Positions 37,301 through 49,740 of a DNA stretch of 64,000 nucleotides are shown one piece after another. The stretch lies in NCBI GenBank assembly GCA_903813345.2, contig CAIIXF020000008.1, positions 22,490,822 to 22,554,821 of the forward strand, written 5' to 3'. The notes beneath the pieces are model-generated. The model saw only the letters and a list, made by a program, of their open reading frames with translations, was not told the DNA's origin and searched no databases. Each line of letters begins with the position of its first letter. Position 1 is the first letter of the stretch. This DNA is from Owenia fusiformis. Its lineage: Eukaryota > Annelida > Polychaeta > Sabellida > Oweniidae. A program made the position numbers and the translations under genes.

Positions 37301-39924
37301 ATTTGTGTAAGCCTTTCTATTTGGATTTCATTGCTATACCAAGACTTACTGTATGCTATACACCTGAGTTTGAAATGCTGATTTCCAGATCAATGATAAA
37401 ACTTAAAACTCAGTTCTTAATCTCAGTTCTTAAGTGTGATAATTAACTGTATCTACAGTATGTTTCATGAATTAAGTTGAGTGTTCATTTTCAAATTATA
37501 AATATGCAGGTCAAGGTACATTCTGATATACATCAGGCCCGTAGCCAGGGGGGGTTCGCAGGTTCGGGCGAACCCCTCCCCCCCCCCCCCCCCCCTGGCC
37601 AAAAATTCTTTCAAAATCATGCAGTTTTTGACCATTTTGAGCACTTCTCTAGTGATTTTAAATCCCCGAATTAGAACTGCTGGAATTTTTGCGAAAAGCC
37701 CAAAATAAAGTAGCGTGCCAAAATTACCGGGAGTACAATATTATTATCGCACCGTAGGTGCTATATTGTGATCAATTTAATGGGCGGGTGTGTGGTTGCT
37801 CAGGGGTCCCTTAATTTGCTTGTTTGTAAAAAGTACTTCAAGGTGTTTGACTGCATCGTTGGTCCACAGCTGGTACAAAAAGCCATGACAACATGTTATG
37901 ACAACATTTAAAGCTTGTGCAAAGCTTTAAATGATATATGACACATGCAATGGAACCATTGGTATATGTCTGCTTATGGGGGGCCCATACTGCCTAGGGG
38001 GGGGGGGGGGGGGGGGGGGTGGGGGACACGCTAACCCTCATTACTGGTAAACAAAATACAAAACAAAAAAGAACATGCCCATTTTGAAACTTACATTTTC
38101 CCCATAACATGTGCTTTATTGCATCCTGATGCAAAGACTAGTTATAATCTACACTAATTTACACATTTTTTGGGTATTTCCAGAGCTCCATTCACATATC
38201 CAGATTCCTAAGATCAATGACTTCTATAGTAGATCCCTCCATCAATGTGGGTCCCTGAAGTCTGTATCATGTGTAGGATCAGATTTAAGCCATGAAATGT
38301 GTTATAAATATTTACCAGAGTTTGTCACGTTTAGGCCCATGGGCGTTTATCTGAAAAGGTGTATGAAAACGTTTTTTCCCTCTTTGTGAAACCCCATGGG
38401 CATTCATTTAAGATACTTCAAAAACTCACAGTGGGCGAAAACATTGAGAAAAGGACTAAAATTGAAGTGGCAAACAGAGCAGAGAATAGAGGTGAATTTG
38501 ACAACTCATTTGTCACACATTTCCTTGAAATTTTATGTTTATGATATATCTTTGCAGTTCCCATGGCAGTAGAGGAATAGGTAGCCATCATATTCTCTGG
38601 AGTTGAAGATAAGCTGACGAAGTTGACATCCGGCAAAATTGCAGATACAAAAGAAGGAAAGCTACAGAATGTGTTCTAAAATTCCCTCCATGGATTCAAA
38701 ACCTGAATATAGTTCATTCTATAATGAACATGAACTAAGAGAATTAGTTCCAAATGACACTGCCAGTCTTCCTGATTCATTTCAATGAAAAATTTAAATA
38801 GACAGTGGATAATATGTGCAGTAGTATGATCTTCTGGAGTAGCTCAACAAATTACAATGATTTGTGTTATGTTATGCAGTAAATCTTGGCCCATCAAGAA
38901 TTGGGAGATTGAGGTATCTCTTGGAGCTGTCTGCTATACTACACTGCTGTGATACTGTACTACATACACAACACTGTCTAATAGCATAATTGCTAGTTTG
39001 AACCTTTGAGCCATGGAATAAGCTTCTGATAAGAATGTCTAAATCATTATTTGTCATTGAGAGAACATAGAATAGAATCTTTACATTTGAGAAATATTAC
39101 CATACACATGTTTACTGAGTATTCATTCATAGATATTTCAGAATCGGGGGGGAGGGGGATTCACCTCAGAGTTCAAAGATGACTACATTTATAATGTAAA
39201 CATGTATTGAGATGACGTACAGTTGGTACACTTCTGATTGGTCCAAATCGATAAACAAAAATGGCGGATTCAAATTTTCAAATAACATCATAGCTTGGAT
39301 TTTCACATCAAGGTAAAGAAAAGCGTAATGAATATGCTTACATCCATTTAAACATCACGACGACGTGTAATATTAGAAAACTAACTCGTGAGAAGGATGT
39401 GTCCGGATATATGCACTTCTGGTCCCTCAGTCAAATGTATGTGAAATATGGTTTTTATTACTGTCCTAGTTATATTTGATAAGTATATTTACTTTTTCAC
39501 GAGTTTTGATGCAAAATTAACCCCCTGCTGAGAGTCAGAATAAGAACAAATAAAGAGGGTCATTATCATAGAAAAAACACCAATGGCAACATGTATGACA
39601 TACAAAGGAGAAATAACTTAAGACCCATGAAGAATTAAAAAGAAAATCATATTTTTGAAATGTATTTTAGGATTAAAATTTTTTTCAAATTTTTGAATTT
39701 CCCGCCAGTTTAATTTGAAGGGGGAAAAACAAGATGGCTGCCATTTGATGTAAGAAATATCAGAAAAAAAGTTGCTTCACTTTTAGTTTTGCACAATGAG
39801 CACAGTTTTCCGATTTAGGTTTTTTTGACTGATTCTGAATCTTCATCACCAGGGTCATGTATAGAGATTATAATATTGAAACCAAAATGTTGTGCTCAGC
39901 ATGAATTTGACTGAAATATGTGTA

Positions 39925-40264
39925 AAGGACGATTCTCGGTTTGGAGAACGAAGTTCATCAATCTAAATGAGCATTATCCCTGCTTCGGACAAATTTGATT
40001 TTTTTACATAATATAGATTTAAATGTCCTCTTTTGAATAGTCATAATTTAATTTGGGTAAAATTTCTAGATTTTTCGCAAAAAAATATTAGCGCAGTACA
40101 CTGATGAACTTCTTTCCCTTCAGACCAATTTGTTATTTTTACATCTTGTAGATTTAAATGTCCTCTTTTGAATATTCATAGTTTAATTTGGGTAATATTT
40201 CTATATTTTTCATTAAAAAAATTATTAGCCCAAGAGACTGTTCTCCAAACCGAGAATCGTCCTT
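39925..40264. mobile_element. Palindromic MITE, AAGGACGATTCTCGG ends
   Basis: AAGGACGATTCTCGGTTTGG at the left is mirrored by CCAAACCGAGAATCGTCCTT at the right, 20 of 20 bases. Most of the 340-bp interior is also a tandem/inverted repeat of a block with TAGATTTAAATGTCCTCTTT. Related to 27836-28223. Confidence 0.8.
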
Positions 40265-40794
40265 CACTAACACAATTGAAGTCTCAAAACTGGATGCTCA
40301 GTAACTTTGAGTGACTATGATCCCTTGATTACCCAGGCAGATAAACACCAATTCACTTATCCAGAAATACCATTCAATGTCTATACAAAGAAAGTACGCA
40401 ATATTTTGGAGGATATGTTTCAAAGTTTTTGTATAAATAATTCATTTAATATTTGCCATTGATTTGTCTTTGATGCCAATATTCTTCATCAATTGTGATA
40501 CAAATTGATATTTTTGTAATCTCAGAATAGAAGGATAAGATATTGAAGTTTAATAATATGTGTGATTGAGTTGGTTTATCAGACATTACAATTTTCAATT
40601 TTTTCTAAGTCGATACCCAGACTCATGGTAGGTGGTAAGCAGGAGACTAATACATCAGTCATCGCTAAAGCTCTGGGGGTCCACCCCTCTTTTTCAGAAT
40701 TGATCTCCACAAAAGACATATTACTGAGTATTTGTTCCATAGCCTAGCATATTATGAATGAATATTATTTGGTACTATATAACTGCACTTTATC

Positions 40795-41336
40795 TAGGGC
40801 TGCCATCATTAGTCGGAACGTCGACTTGTCAGTCAAAATGCAAGTTCGACAACGAAGTCGACAAAATTCCCGTCATGTCGACAGCAAACGATATCAATAC
40901 TTACTTGAAAATATCCAAATGGCCCCAATACATTTCAATACACATTTCAACGTGTTATGTGCGCGTATTCTGCGGAAATATTGTTCACATTCATTTCATT
41001 TTCAAAAAATAAATTCACCCGGAAGTTCCCTTCATGACTTCTCTTCTCTCTTGCGAGACGTTGTACGAGATTTCGCCCGAGCAGTCGAAATAAATCCCGG
41101 TCGAAACATTGCAGGTATTTGTCCCATTTTCGTCTATAATATTCTATTATTATTATTATTATACATTTGTATGATATTTGTGTTGAAAGATTTGGAAAAA
41201 ACGAACCAACAACACAGAAATAATTTTTCTTTTTTTCCCGATGATTTTTTCTCCCTGGAAAGTTCGATTGTCGACAATATTTTCGACAGCAGAGTTCGAC
41301 TGTCGACACTGACATTTGAGTTCGATGGCAGCCCTA
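40795..41336. mobile_element. Non-autonomous hAT element with 8-bp target duplication
   Basis: The ends TAGGGCTGCCATC and GATGGCAGCCCTA are inverted repeats flanked by the exact 8-bp repeat ACTTTATC (40787-40794, 41337-41344). GTCGACA-rich subterminal sequence is mirrored on both sides. The long + strand ORF spanning it (40754-41404) has no protein-like motif and follows the palindrome, so I do not call it a gene. Confidence 0.92.
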
Positions 41337-41670
41337 ACTTTATCTTAATTTTTAGAATTAAAACCATGTCAGCATGCTGGCATGTCAGCGTCATGATTTT
41401 ATGATTACTAGTATTGATGAAATGAAATAAATGAATAATTGCATTCAACGGTCAGCCTATATTGTTGAGAAATTATTTACTACGTATAATTTTTCCCACA
41501 ATATTTCCTAAAATAAGTTCATTTTCCGTGTGAAACTCCTGTGCACAGATCTATAGGCAGTATACCAGTATACGGGTATAGCAATGGGGGAAAAGAGTCT
41601 TGTTAGGTGGAACAGGGAAGGTTCGTGAAAACGTCAGGAAAACACGGAAGGGTAGGGGAGTTTTGTAGGG

Positions 41671-41904
41671 TAAAGGACCGTGAGTTGTTTGTAGAATGAT
41701 ACACTTTAAAGCATTTAATTGACTTTAAGATTGCACCATATAATCCCCAAAAATATCTCATTTTCAAGTATTATTTATGGATATACACCCAAGTATTGTT
41801 ACATAGTGTTTTAAAGTATATTGATGTTTTTTAGATGAAAAACACAAGTGGAATGCATGAACAAGCTCTCTAGATTCATTCTACAAACAACTCGCGGTCC
41901 TTTA
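41671..41904. mobile_element. MITE with TAAAGGACCGYGAGTTGTTT ends
   Basis: About 30 bp at each end are inverted repeats (AAAGGACCGTGAGTTGTTTG versus CAAACAACTCGCGGTCCTTT). The total is 234 bp. A TTAA-type target (piggyBac-like) is possible but is preserved only at the right. Confidence 0.7.
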
Positions 41905-42904
41905 AATACCCACGAAATAAATGTGCTTTTTCGGAAGTATGTATTGTATTCGAATATTTCGTTAACTTCACTTCCTTTCAATTATTAAATAAATAAAGTC
42001 GATGCACTATTGATTTTCCTAAGGGCAAGGAAGATTGCCTCGCAGAGTACAATATCCATATTCTGTCTCATATGGGAATGTGCTTCAAAATTCGAATTCC
42101 AACAGCCGCCATTTGTTCACTTCAACATTTGGATCGTGAATTTTGGTCTTATTTCCTATCGAAACATTCCAAAACTGAAATTCTTGGAGTCAACCCTCCT
42201 TGCACCAACTAGTTGCACGTCGACGTTGTGCAAACTGCTACAAATTATAAAAGGTGCAATATGCGGTCAGCGTCACTGATCCATACGCTAAGCGGCTGAC
42301 AGACTGAGGATGCACAATTTAAAAATTATGGCTATTAGGTGAGTGGCTCCTCGGAACATAATGCTGAAATTACCAGTACAATGTTTTTTTAAAACCAATC
42401 TGTCGAGATAGTGTTTTCGAAAATTTATATCTGCATAGCCTGATAGCGGTTTTATTGGATGATTTTTAATTGCGTGTTGACTTAGGGGCGTCGGCAGAAT
42501 TGTTGAATTGAAGCCGGGCATAGAAGGCATTCACAGCTCATCCGAGACTAAACAGGGGTCATTATGCTATGAATGAATATGTATACGTGAGCTGATCATT
42601 TTCGAGTAAAACATGCCTTCGAAATAATTCGACAAATCGAGAAATAGAGACGGCCGCCGACCTCACAACGTAAAATTAAAAGCCAGGTATTTTGACTTTC
42701 ATTGTTCAATGTTGGAAAAGAATTCTTACTGATGTCCAACCATGCTTCAATTAATGCGCTAAAACGAGTCACATTTACGCATTTGGCGTGAAGAACGGTA
42801 ACACGTAACCTGGTTTTATTGGCTGCATTCCATCGGATCATATGTAATAAGTCCATCAATGTGATGTGCTTGTGATACTCTTTTATGTTGTATTAGATTC
42901 ATAC

Positions 42905-43800
42905 TGAATCATTAATGCATATTGACCTAGATATGGCCATGAACAAATACATAGGCGTATCAAATCTAATCTTGGTTTAAAAATCGAGAAATACGACGTC
43001 GTCATTGGTTTGCGATAAAAACCATGATTTTTCACTCGTCGTTACAGAAAGTTGGCAGAAATTTGTCTTCAGAGGTTTCAGAAAAAAACAATCGTACCAT
43101 TGGAGAGAGCTCATTGTGGGCTAAATTTAGAGTGAAAAACATTTTTAACTCGACGAGATTTAATAGCCCAATTAACGCGCGAATGTGATACACATTTGTG
43201 CATTTTCAGTGAATTTCTGTGAAAAAATGTTTTACACGTTTGTGCCCGTAGCTGGGTGGTATTTAATCGGGTCGAAATAACTTATCCATATGCGCATTGC
43301 CCTTGTAATAAGCTTTCATTAACTATAAAAATGATCATTCAATGACGAATATTGACCGAGATATGACCGTGAACAAATATCATACGCGTATCAAATCTAA
43401 TCTTGGTATAAAAATCGAGAAATACGACGTCATTGGTTTGCGGGAAAAACCATGATTTTTCACTCGTCGTTACAGAAAGTTGGCAGAAATTTGTCTTCAG
43501 GGGTTTCAGAAAAAAACAATTATACCATTGGAAAGAGCTCGATGTGGGCTAAATGATGAGTGAAAAACATTTTTTAACCCGACTTGTTTTAATAGCCTAT
43601 TTAACCCGCGAAAATGATACACATTTCTGCATTTTTAATGAAAAATATGTCAAAACTTTAGCACCCGTAACTGGTTGGTATTTTATCTGACCAAAATAAT
43701 AAATTCACATACGTAATGCCCTGGTTATAAGCTTTCATTAATTATCAAATTTATAATATAATGATAAATATTGACTGAGATATGATCGATTAGAAATGCA
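42905..43800. repeat. Tandem duplication of a ~428-bp non-coding unit
   Basis: The unit runs from TTGACCKAGATATGRCC through AAATCGAGAAATACGACGTC, GTTGGCAGAAATTTGTCTTC and CATTGGARAGAGCTC. It occurs from about 42925 and again from about 43353. A third start appears at about 43775 (TTGACTGAGATATGATCG). Part of the unit also appears at 32780-32820. No reading frame is conserved between copies. Confidence 0.8.
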
Positions 43801-44811
43801 TGTATACACCATGACGTTCAAAAGCGTGAAATTTAAATGGACTGATCACCGTAGATTACTACGCGATTTTGCCGAAAGAACAATGGAAATGACGTCTTGG
43901 ATCTCCTGCTGAATAATATTTCCTCAAGATGAGACACCTCAGAAAATTTCAAATTTTAAAATGACGATTCTGGAGCCATTTCTGAAAAATATGAGACAAA
44001 TCATACCTCATTCGAAGGGTCTTGTTATTCTTTACCTTTTTATCACCAATGGCCGTTATTCAAGCAATACTGCGTTGATAAGAGGCCAAAACAGTGATAT
44101 TTTATCACCGGACTCTTGTCTGTCCAAATCTGAATGTTGCTCCCGTGGTTCCAGAAATGTGACGTCATCATTACAATGATATTTGGACACACAAGAGTCC
44201 GGATATCGTGAAAAATATTCGTCGATTGAAAGTCAAATAACTGCATCCATAGGTTATTTACTCGAACCAAACAAGTAGAAATAGAAAGATGAAGATCTCA
44301 GCTACAAAATAAGTGCAAAATCTGTCACGGGGAAACAGGTACCATTTTGTATAAGGAACGTTTTGAAAGGTGGTCACTTTTTTTTCGAAATTTTCCAATT
44401 TAGTGTCGTATCTTCTGTATTATTCTTTGAGCCTATGATCCTACTACAAAACGATCTGGCCAATATCTGTGCTCATACCTTAAAAAATTCTCCATCTAAA
44501 ATGTCACTCGACTTTTTGGCAATTAAGAGTCCCTGCCTGCATTTAGTAGTCATATATTGTCATGTGCATAATTTTGAAACCATATCCTAATTATTTCACA
44601 AACCCTTTGTTGATTCTGCCATAGTTTCCAATTTGTAAACAGCATTTAGCCTTTTTAATTGGGACTTTTTTGAAATTTCCAAAATGGCTGCCATGTGATT
44701 CCAGAATTAACATGAGTGTGACGTGACATCACAGTTGCTCGTTCCTAGGTAACAACAAGATCACAATTGCTCGTTTCTAGATAGCAACAAGATTTTTGAT
44801 AAAATCACAGA

Positions 44812-45597
44812 TCCGGAGCCAGATCCAGCCCCTGTTGGTAGTAGGCTCAAAGGATAAATGGGAAGATGAGACACGAGCCAAAAATGGCACATCAAAAAAA
44901 TGACCACCCAAAAATATGACCCTCGTACTGACCTTTATTTTTTCCATCTGTCAGACATTGATTGATCAATATTTACCCTGTAATCTCTTCTTTATGTATT
45001 AGTTTGAATGGTTGCATGATATCCATTATTGACGCTGTAATTCGACTTTTCCCGGGACATTTATTTCAAATTTTCAGAGCGTAAAGATAATGGAGCACTT
45101 CGGTAATTTCCGGCAGTGTCCGATGTTGTTCGTCTCTCAAATTACGTCACATCGCAACAAACAGCCAATGAAAGTAAAGAATCGTGTAGCCTAATAAACC
45201 GTCGTTATTGTTTCTACGGGAGTTTAAAGAAACGTCACGGGACTTCTCGGTAATCTCTGATGTGACGTCATCTGGAGTGGCGTCACATTCTCAGAAAAGG
45301 CATTTGACTTCGGGAATAATCATTTGAACAACGGAGATAGCCGAAGTGCTCCATTAAATATACGCTCGCCTATTTTATGCTTTTATCAACAGACGCTTTC
45401 TTGGATGTTTGGCTTTAGTGATTGGAGTTGAAGCTAACAACAGTACGCATCGTTTGAGGTATGACATGTGATATTTATTGAAAAACTGACTCCAAAATCA
45501 AGGGAAAATAAATTTTCCGAAGATCTCGTGTCTTATCCTTGAGTATATTTATTGAGCCTAGACACAGAGGAGCTTTTCTGGCAGAGGTCCGTGGATA
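44812..45597. mobile_element. Dispersed repeat split by a nested MITE pair
   Basis: The two halves of the 33716-type repeat lie at 44812-44860 and 45541-45597. Between them, about 44863-45537, is an element with GATRAGACACGAG inverted ends. Inside that, 45089-45355 is another MITE with AATGGAGCACTTCGG ends mirrored as CCGAAGTGCTCCATT. The three layers give a relative age order. Confidence 0.7.
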
Positions 45598-46537
45598 AAA
45601 TGGCACAGAATTACCCTGATTAACACCCTTAAAATCCGATTTTCAAAGAATATATTTGGAGAAACAATAAAAGGTAAGTGGAATAAATTAGAAGATGGTT
45701 TCAAGTTACCACAGAAGTCAATTTGAAACTCAAGAATGCTTTCTTTGCCTCATAATCACAAAAAAGTCGAGTGACATTTTAGATGGAGAATTTCTTAATG
45801 TGTTATTTTGATGGGCGATAATAGAGTTAGTACAATCAATCACTTTAATCCAAAGTAAAACTTCAATACATTTAAAATTGATACATAGATATCCACTTAC
45901 CAATTAGGTGCTTTCTTATTATGACTTTCTACTATGAAAATGTCGAATATATGGATAAATCCAGTATCTTTGAGCATGTTTGCTCCAAAAACAATTTCAT
46001 GACTGTGTTCTACCTATGTAAGTGCTACAATAAATCATCATGTTTCTGTCAATAATTTGTACCCTTACATATACAAGAAAGCCATTTTATATATCAGTAG
46101 TCAAATTAATGATATTAAACAAATGAGTTTAAACAGATAGAACTGTATGATACATCTTAGGGAATGTTAAGCATCTTGTCATGACCTACTTCAGAAGAAC
46201 AACAAATGCGATTATCTTTACGTTTTACAATATATTTATAGTATACTGTCATATAAGAACTCCGTCGAGGAGAAATTAAAAGTATATAAAACGGTGAGTT
46301 ACCTCTTATAAAAGTCAATGACTGTCGACGAATAGTGGTACACTGATTGTATTTACTTTAAATTATTTTCAAAATTTCCGACTCACTCATCTAGTCTTTC
46401 GGTCCAAAGCCTTCTCTATATTCCGGCTTTGAGGAGGAAGATTGAGCTGCCTTAGTATTATAAATATTGTAAATCATTGTGTCACACGCACAGTAAATAT
46501 GGCATAATAATATGAAATATACCTTTATGTTATAGAT

Positions 46538-46947
46538 TTAGGTACAGCTGGAAAGTAACATTTTGGTAAAAATTGCTATACCTGCACATGTTATTTTCTG
46601 GTACAAAATAAAGTATGAAGGCATGTATCAATTTCCTTGCTTTTTTCAGGAAAGTATCATTACATTGTCTTCTTTTAGAATATCTGGTAAGCGTTCAAAG
46701 GGAACTCCAGGGAATTCTGATATTTCACACTTCCTGTTTTTCCAAATTTTCTTTCAAAGTTTCCAGACAACACAGGAGCTACCATTGACCAGTTTCCAGG
46801 TTTACTAAAAGTAGACAGTGTAATGATACTTTCCTGAAAAAAGCAAGGAAATACACACATGCCTTCATACTTAATTCTGTACCAGAAAATAACATGTGCA
46901 GGTATAGCAATTTTTTACCAAAATGTTACTTTCCAGCTGAACCTTAA
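46538..46947. mobile_element. Foldback element, arms ~150 bp
   Basis: CAGCTGGAAAGTAACATTTT to TTTCAGGAAAGTATCATTAC on the left (46538-46690) is mirrored on the right (about 46795-46947) with few differences, around a loop of about 100 bp. No coding sequence; the ORFs are palindrome by-products. Confidence 0.8.
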
Positions 46948-49196
46948 CAGCTCACATCCCCGTCTGAATCTATTGTTATATTTGATTTCTTTAAAGCGAG
47001 AATAATTTCAAATGTTATTCACGTCCAGAACCGGAAGCCATTTTTAGCTATAGCGAGAAAATTTCACCATGTGTCAAACTCCGAAATATGACGAACCGGT
47101 CCGTCTTCTCGCGGCAAGCAGATTGCCCCGAACCGGTCCGTCTTCTCGCTGCAAGCAGGATGAAATTCTTTGTCACAAAGTTTGGCATTTTTTATAAAAT
47201 CAAACGCGCGTCATTGAAACTCACAAGATGTAAATAGCATGTCATTTACATCATACCTTGATGGGGAAAAATAGATCTTATATGTTAGAAGTACTAAATA
47301 AAAGCATGGGCTTTCAATTAGAAGGGTATGCAACTCTGTGTAATAAACATGAGACCTTCAAAATGAGCAATGCCATGCTTCGCTTTTATGGTAATATTTC
47401 AAAAAGTATTAGATATTTTTTGTATATGTCTTAGTATTATTTTGAATATTTAATCAATTTCCAATATGATTAAACCATAAAATATATTGAATCTCATGTA
47501 AAAGTAAACAAAAAAGACCAATAAGAATAAGAGGTATCAAGATGTTCTCTTTGAGTATTGCATTGTGGGTAATTATTCAAGAACACATTCCAATAAAAAC
47601 ATAATTTGTGGGAGAATGTTCATTTTCTGTGTTGTCATAATTATGATGAATTCCATTTTTTATTAAATTATCAACATGTATGTAGATGATCATGTTTTTA
47701 TTTTTGAGTTATTGCTTTAAATCATCCATAAAAAGAACAAAATAAGATTTTCTTGGAATGTGTACACTCTCCTATTTTGAAAACCCAAAGGCAATGCTTA
47801 TGTATGAAATATGGGAAGTTGCCTACCCTTCTAGTTGAAAGCCCATTATAAAAGTTATCGTGAAAATGAGACAGTCGTTCTCGAGAGAAAAGAGCATAAA
47901 TGCGCATTTAGAGAGTTTTGGTCCGTTTAAAAATCTGTAAAAAATTGGGGTACTTAAAAGCATCGGGAGGCATCATATATTTCAAATTAGACACGAGTAA
48001 GTCAATATTGAGCAAGTTATGGCTGTTTTAAATTCAAATAAAACCGTTAAGACCGTACCAGTCCAGCTTTTGACCCGTACCGGTCAATTTTCGTTAGCTG
48101 CGTATACCAAGGGTGTTATCTGTTATCTCCATAAAACGATTGTGTCAATTCCTAGATTATCACAACTGATTTGATGTAATTATGTTTGTTGAAAGGAAGA
48201 ATTAGTGTCATGATAATGAGTAACAAACAGATTAGTATTAGTTTTAAAATATATCAGGGTAATTAACAGTGGGTGGGATGCTTCATCCTGTAAACAATTG
48301 GCTTATCTTAATCTCAATCATATTAATCCAAGCTTTTTAGAATCAGATATTGGCTTAAGACTTTCACACCTCTGAAAAATAATGGAATATACAGTGTCAC
48401 CAATATTCCATATTCCTTGTTCGCAGGTGAATTTTCATAATTTGCACCAAAATAGTGTTCCTTGTTCCCTGTTCACAGGTTTTCCCTACAGAGAGGGTCC
48501 GTTAACATGTAAGTCACTGGAAAAATATTTGGTTCTTTTGAAAAGCATTCCTTGTTCATAGGTTTTCCCTACAGAGAGGTATTCCATCGGACAGGTTTTA
48601 CTGTAATAATCAATTCATTGAATAAAAATCTTATTGACTGTAGAGAAATCATATTTGATAATATTGACTGGGAAATATACTTTCTGGTATTGGGTCCCAA
48701 TAAGTTTGACATTTATCTGCAAATATAATAATCTGTTCTATGGATTTATTTACTAAACATTGACATTTTCATTGGTTCCATTATAGCATTTTAGATAAAT
48801 TATTTATACAATAAATATATTTGGGAGACATATTAGCTATTTACTGGGAGGGATCAAACATGGGATTTATCCTAGGCTATGATAGCAGGATATTGACCTT
48901 GGGTCATATCAAATTGAATCATTGATACTCAGTTGCTTAACTCCCTGAAATATACTATTGATGCTTTTAACTCCAGAAAGTTTGGTCATCATATTACCCT
49001 TTGGTCAATATCTAAATCCATATTGAAACTCTCATGATAACCTGCCTCCCAAATAATAATAGCTATTAGATCTACAATTATGATGCTGTTTGAATTTCTG
49101 ATAAGGGTTTACCCGAGATGAACCCCTAAAAATGTCAAGTCTGTACTAGAAACTGGCTTATGAAGGTTACATAATTAGGGGGTTGGGGATGGGTAT

Positions 49197-49382
49197 TAAA
49201 TAATTTGAAATGGGTAAGCGTTTTTAAATGTTTTGGACTGGTAAGTTTTTGAACTATTTAGGTACAGGTAAGTTTATTTAAACTATTTTGAAGTGGCTAA
49301 GTGTTTTTTAATCTTTTGAATTGGGTAAGTTCTTAAACAATTTTGGACAAGGGCAAGTTTTTTTGACTATTTTGAACTGGAC
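49197..49382. repeat. Degenerate minisatellite, GGTAAGTTTTT units
   Basis: Five or so imperfect units of roughly 38 bp carry variants of ACTGGTAAGTTTTTGAACTATTTT. Old and diverged; non-coding. Confidence 0.55.
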
Positions 49383-49740
49383 GCCATTTTTCCCCCAGGG
49401 ACATGCAAGTAGATTTCATTAATCATATTTCCTACATAGTGCTGCTCTACCCATTGAATATGGAATATAAATGTTTAATGAAGTTACATCCATGTACTTT
49501 TATTATGACCTCAATTGCCTTGTCATCAACAATAAACATAAACAAAGTTCAGTTGAAGTTCACCAGGAAGAAACATTATTATTGATACCATAAGATATGA
49601 TAATGGCATACTTTTGTTATCTTGACCAGGTCAAACAATGAAATACCAAGCAGATTTTTACAGCATTATAATAGTTTGTCTTATTGCCCTTAGCACAAAG
49701 ATCTATAAGGCTTTGTACAAAAGTGTTTATCATTTGAGTT

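Larger units (their letters stand above)
30208..49740. other. Gene-poor, repeat-rich stretch between DCAF4 and KLHDC3
   Basis: About 19.5 kb without a convincing coding exon on either strand. It must contain the 5' UTR exon and promoter of DCAF4 and probably the 5' UTR exon of KLHDC3, but I cannot place them. Repeat content listed separately: MITEs at 30445, 39925, 40795, 41671, 45089; a foldback at 46538; duplications at 33990-34320 and 42905-43800; the flipped-loop copy at 31411; degenerate minisatellite at 49197. A hAT-like left end (CAGGCCCGTAGCCAGGGG) stands at 37534 without a recognisable right end. Homopolymer C and G runs occur near 37577 and 38000. Confidence 0.6.

Noticed and set aside
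37534-38020. Complete hAT element starting CAGGCCCGTAGCCAGGGG
   Set aside because: The left end is convincing, but no mirrored right end or 8-bp duplication was found; homopolymer runs confuse the interval.
38555-38680. Possible exon after a TTTGCAG acceptor, with VAIIFSGVEDKLTKL
   Set aside because: The frame has an in-frame stop just after the acceptor and no neighbouring exon; could be an old pseudo-exon but cannot be supported.
39245-39320. KLHDC3 5' UTR exon with AAAATGGCGG and a GTAAAG donor
   Set aside because: A YY1-like site and a weak donor alone, 12 kb upstream, are not enough; similar motifs occur elsewhere in the desert.
40754-41404. 216-codon ORF on + as a gene
   Set aside because: It coincides with a hAT MITE bounded by an 8-bp duplication, reads through mirrored GTCGAC repeats, and has no recognisable domain.
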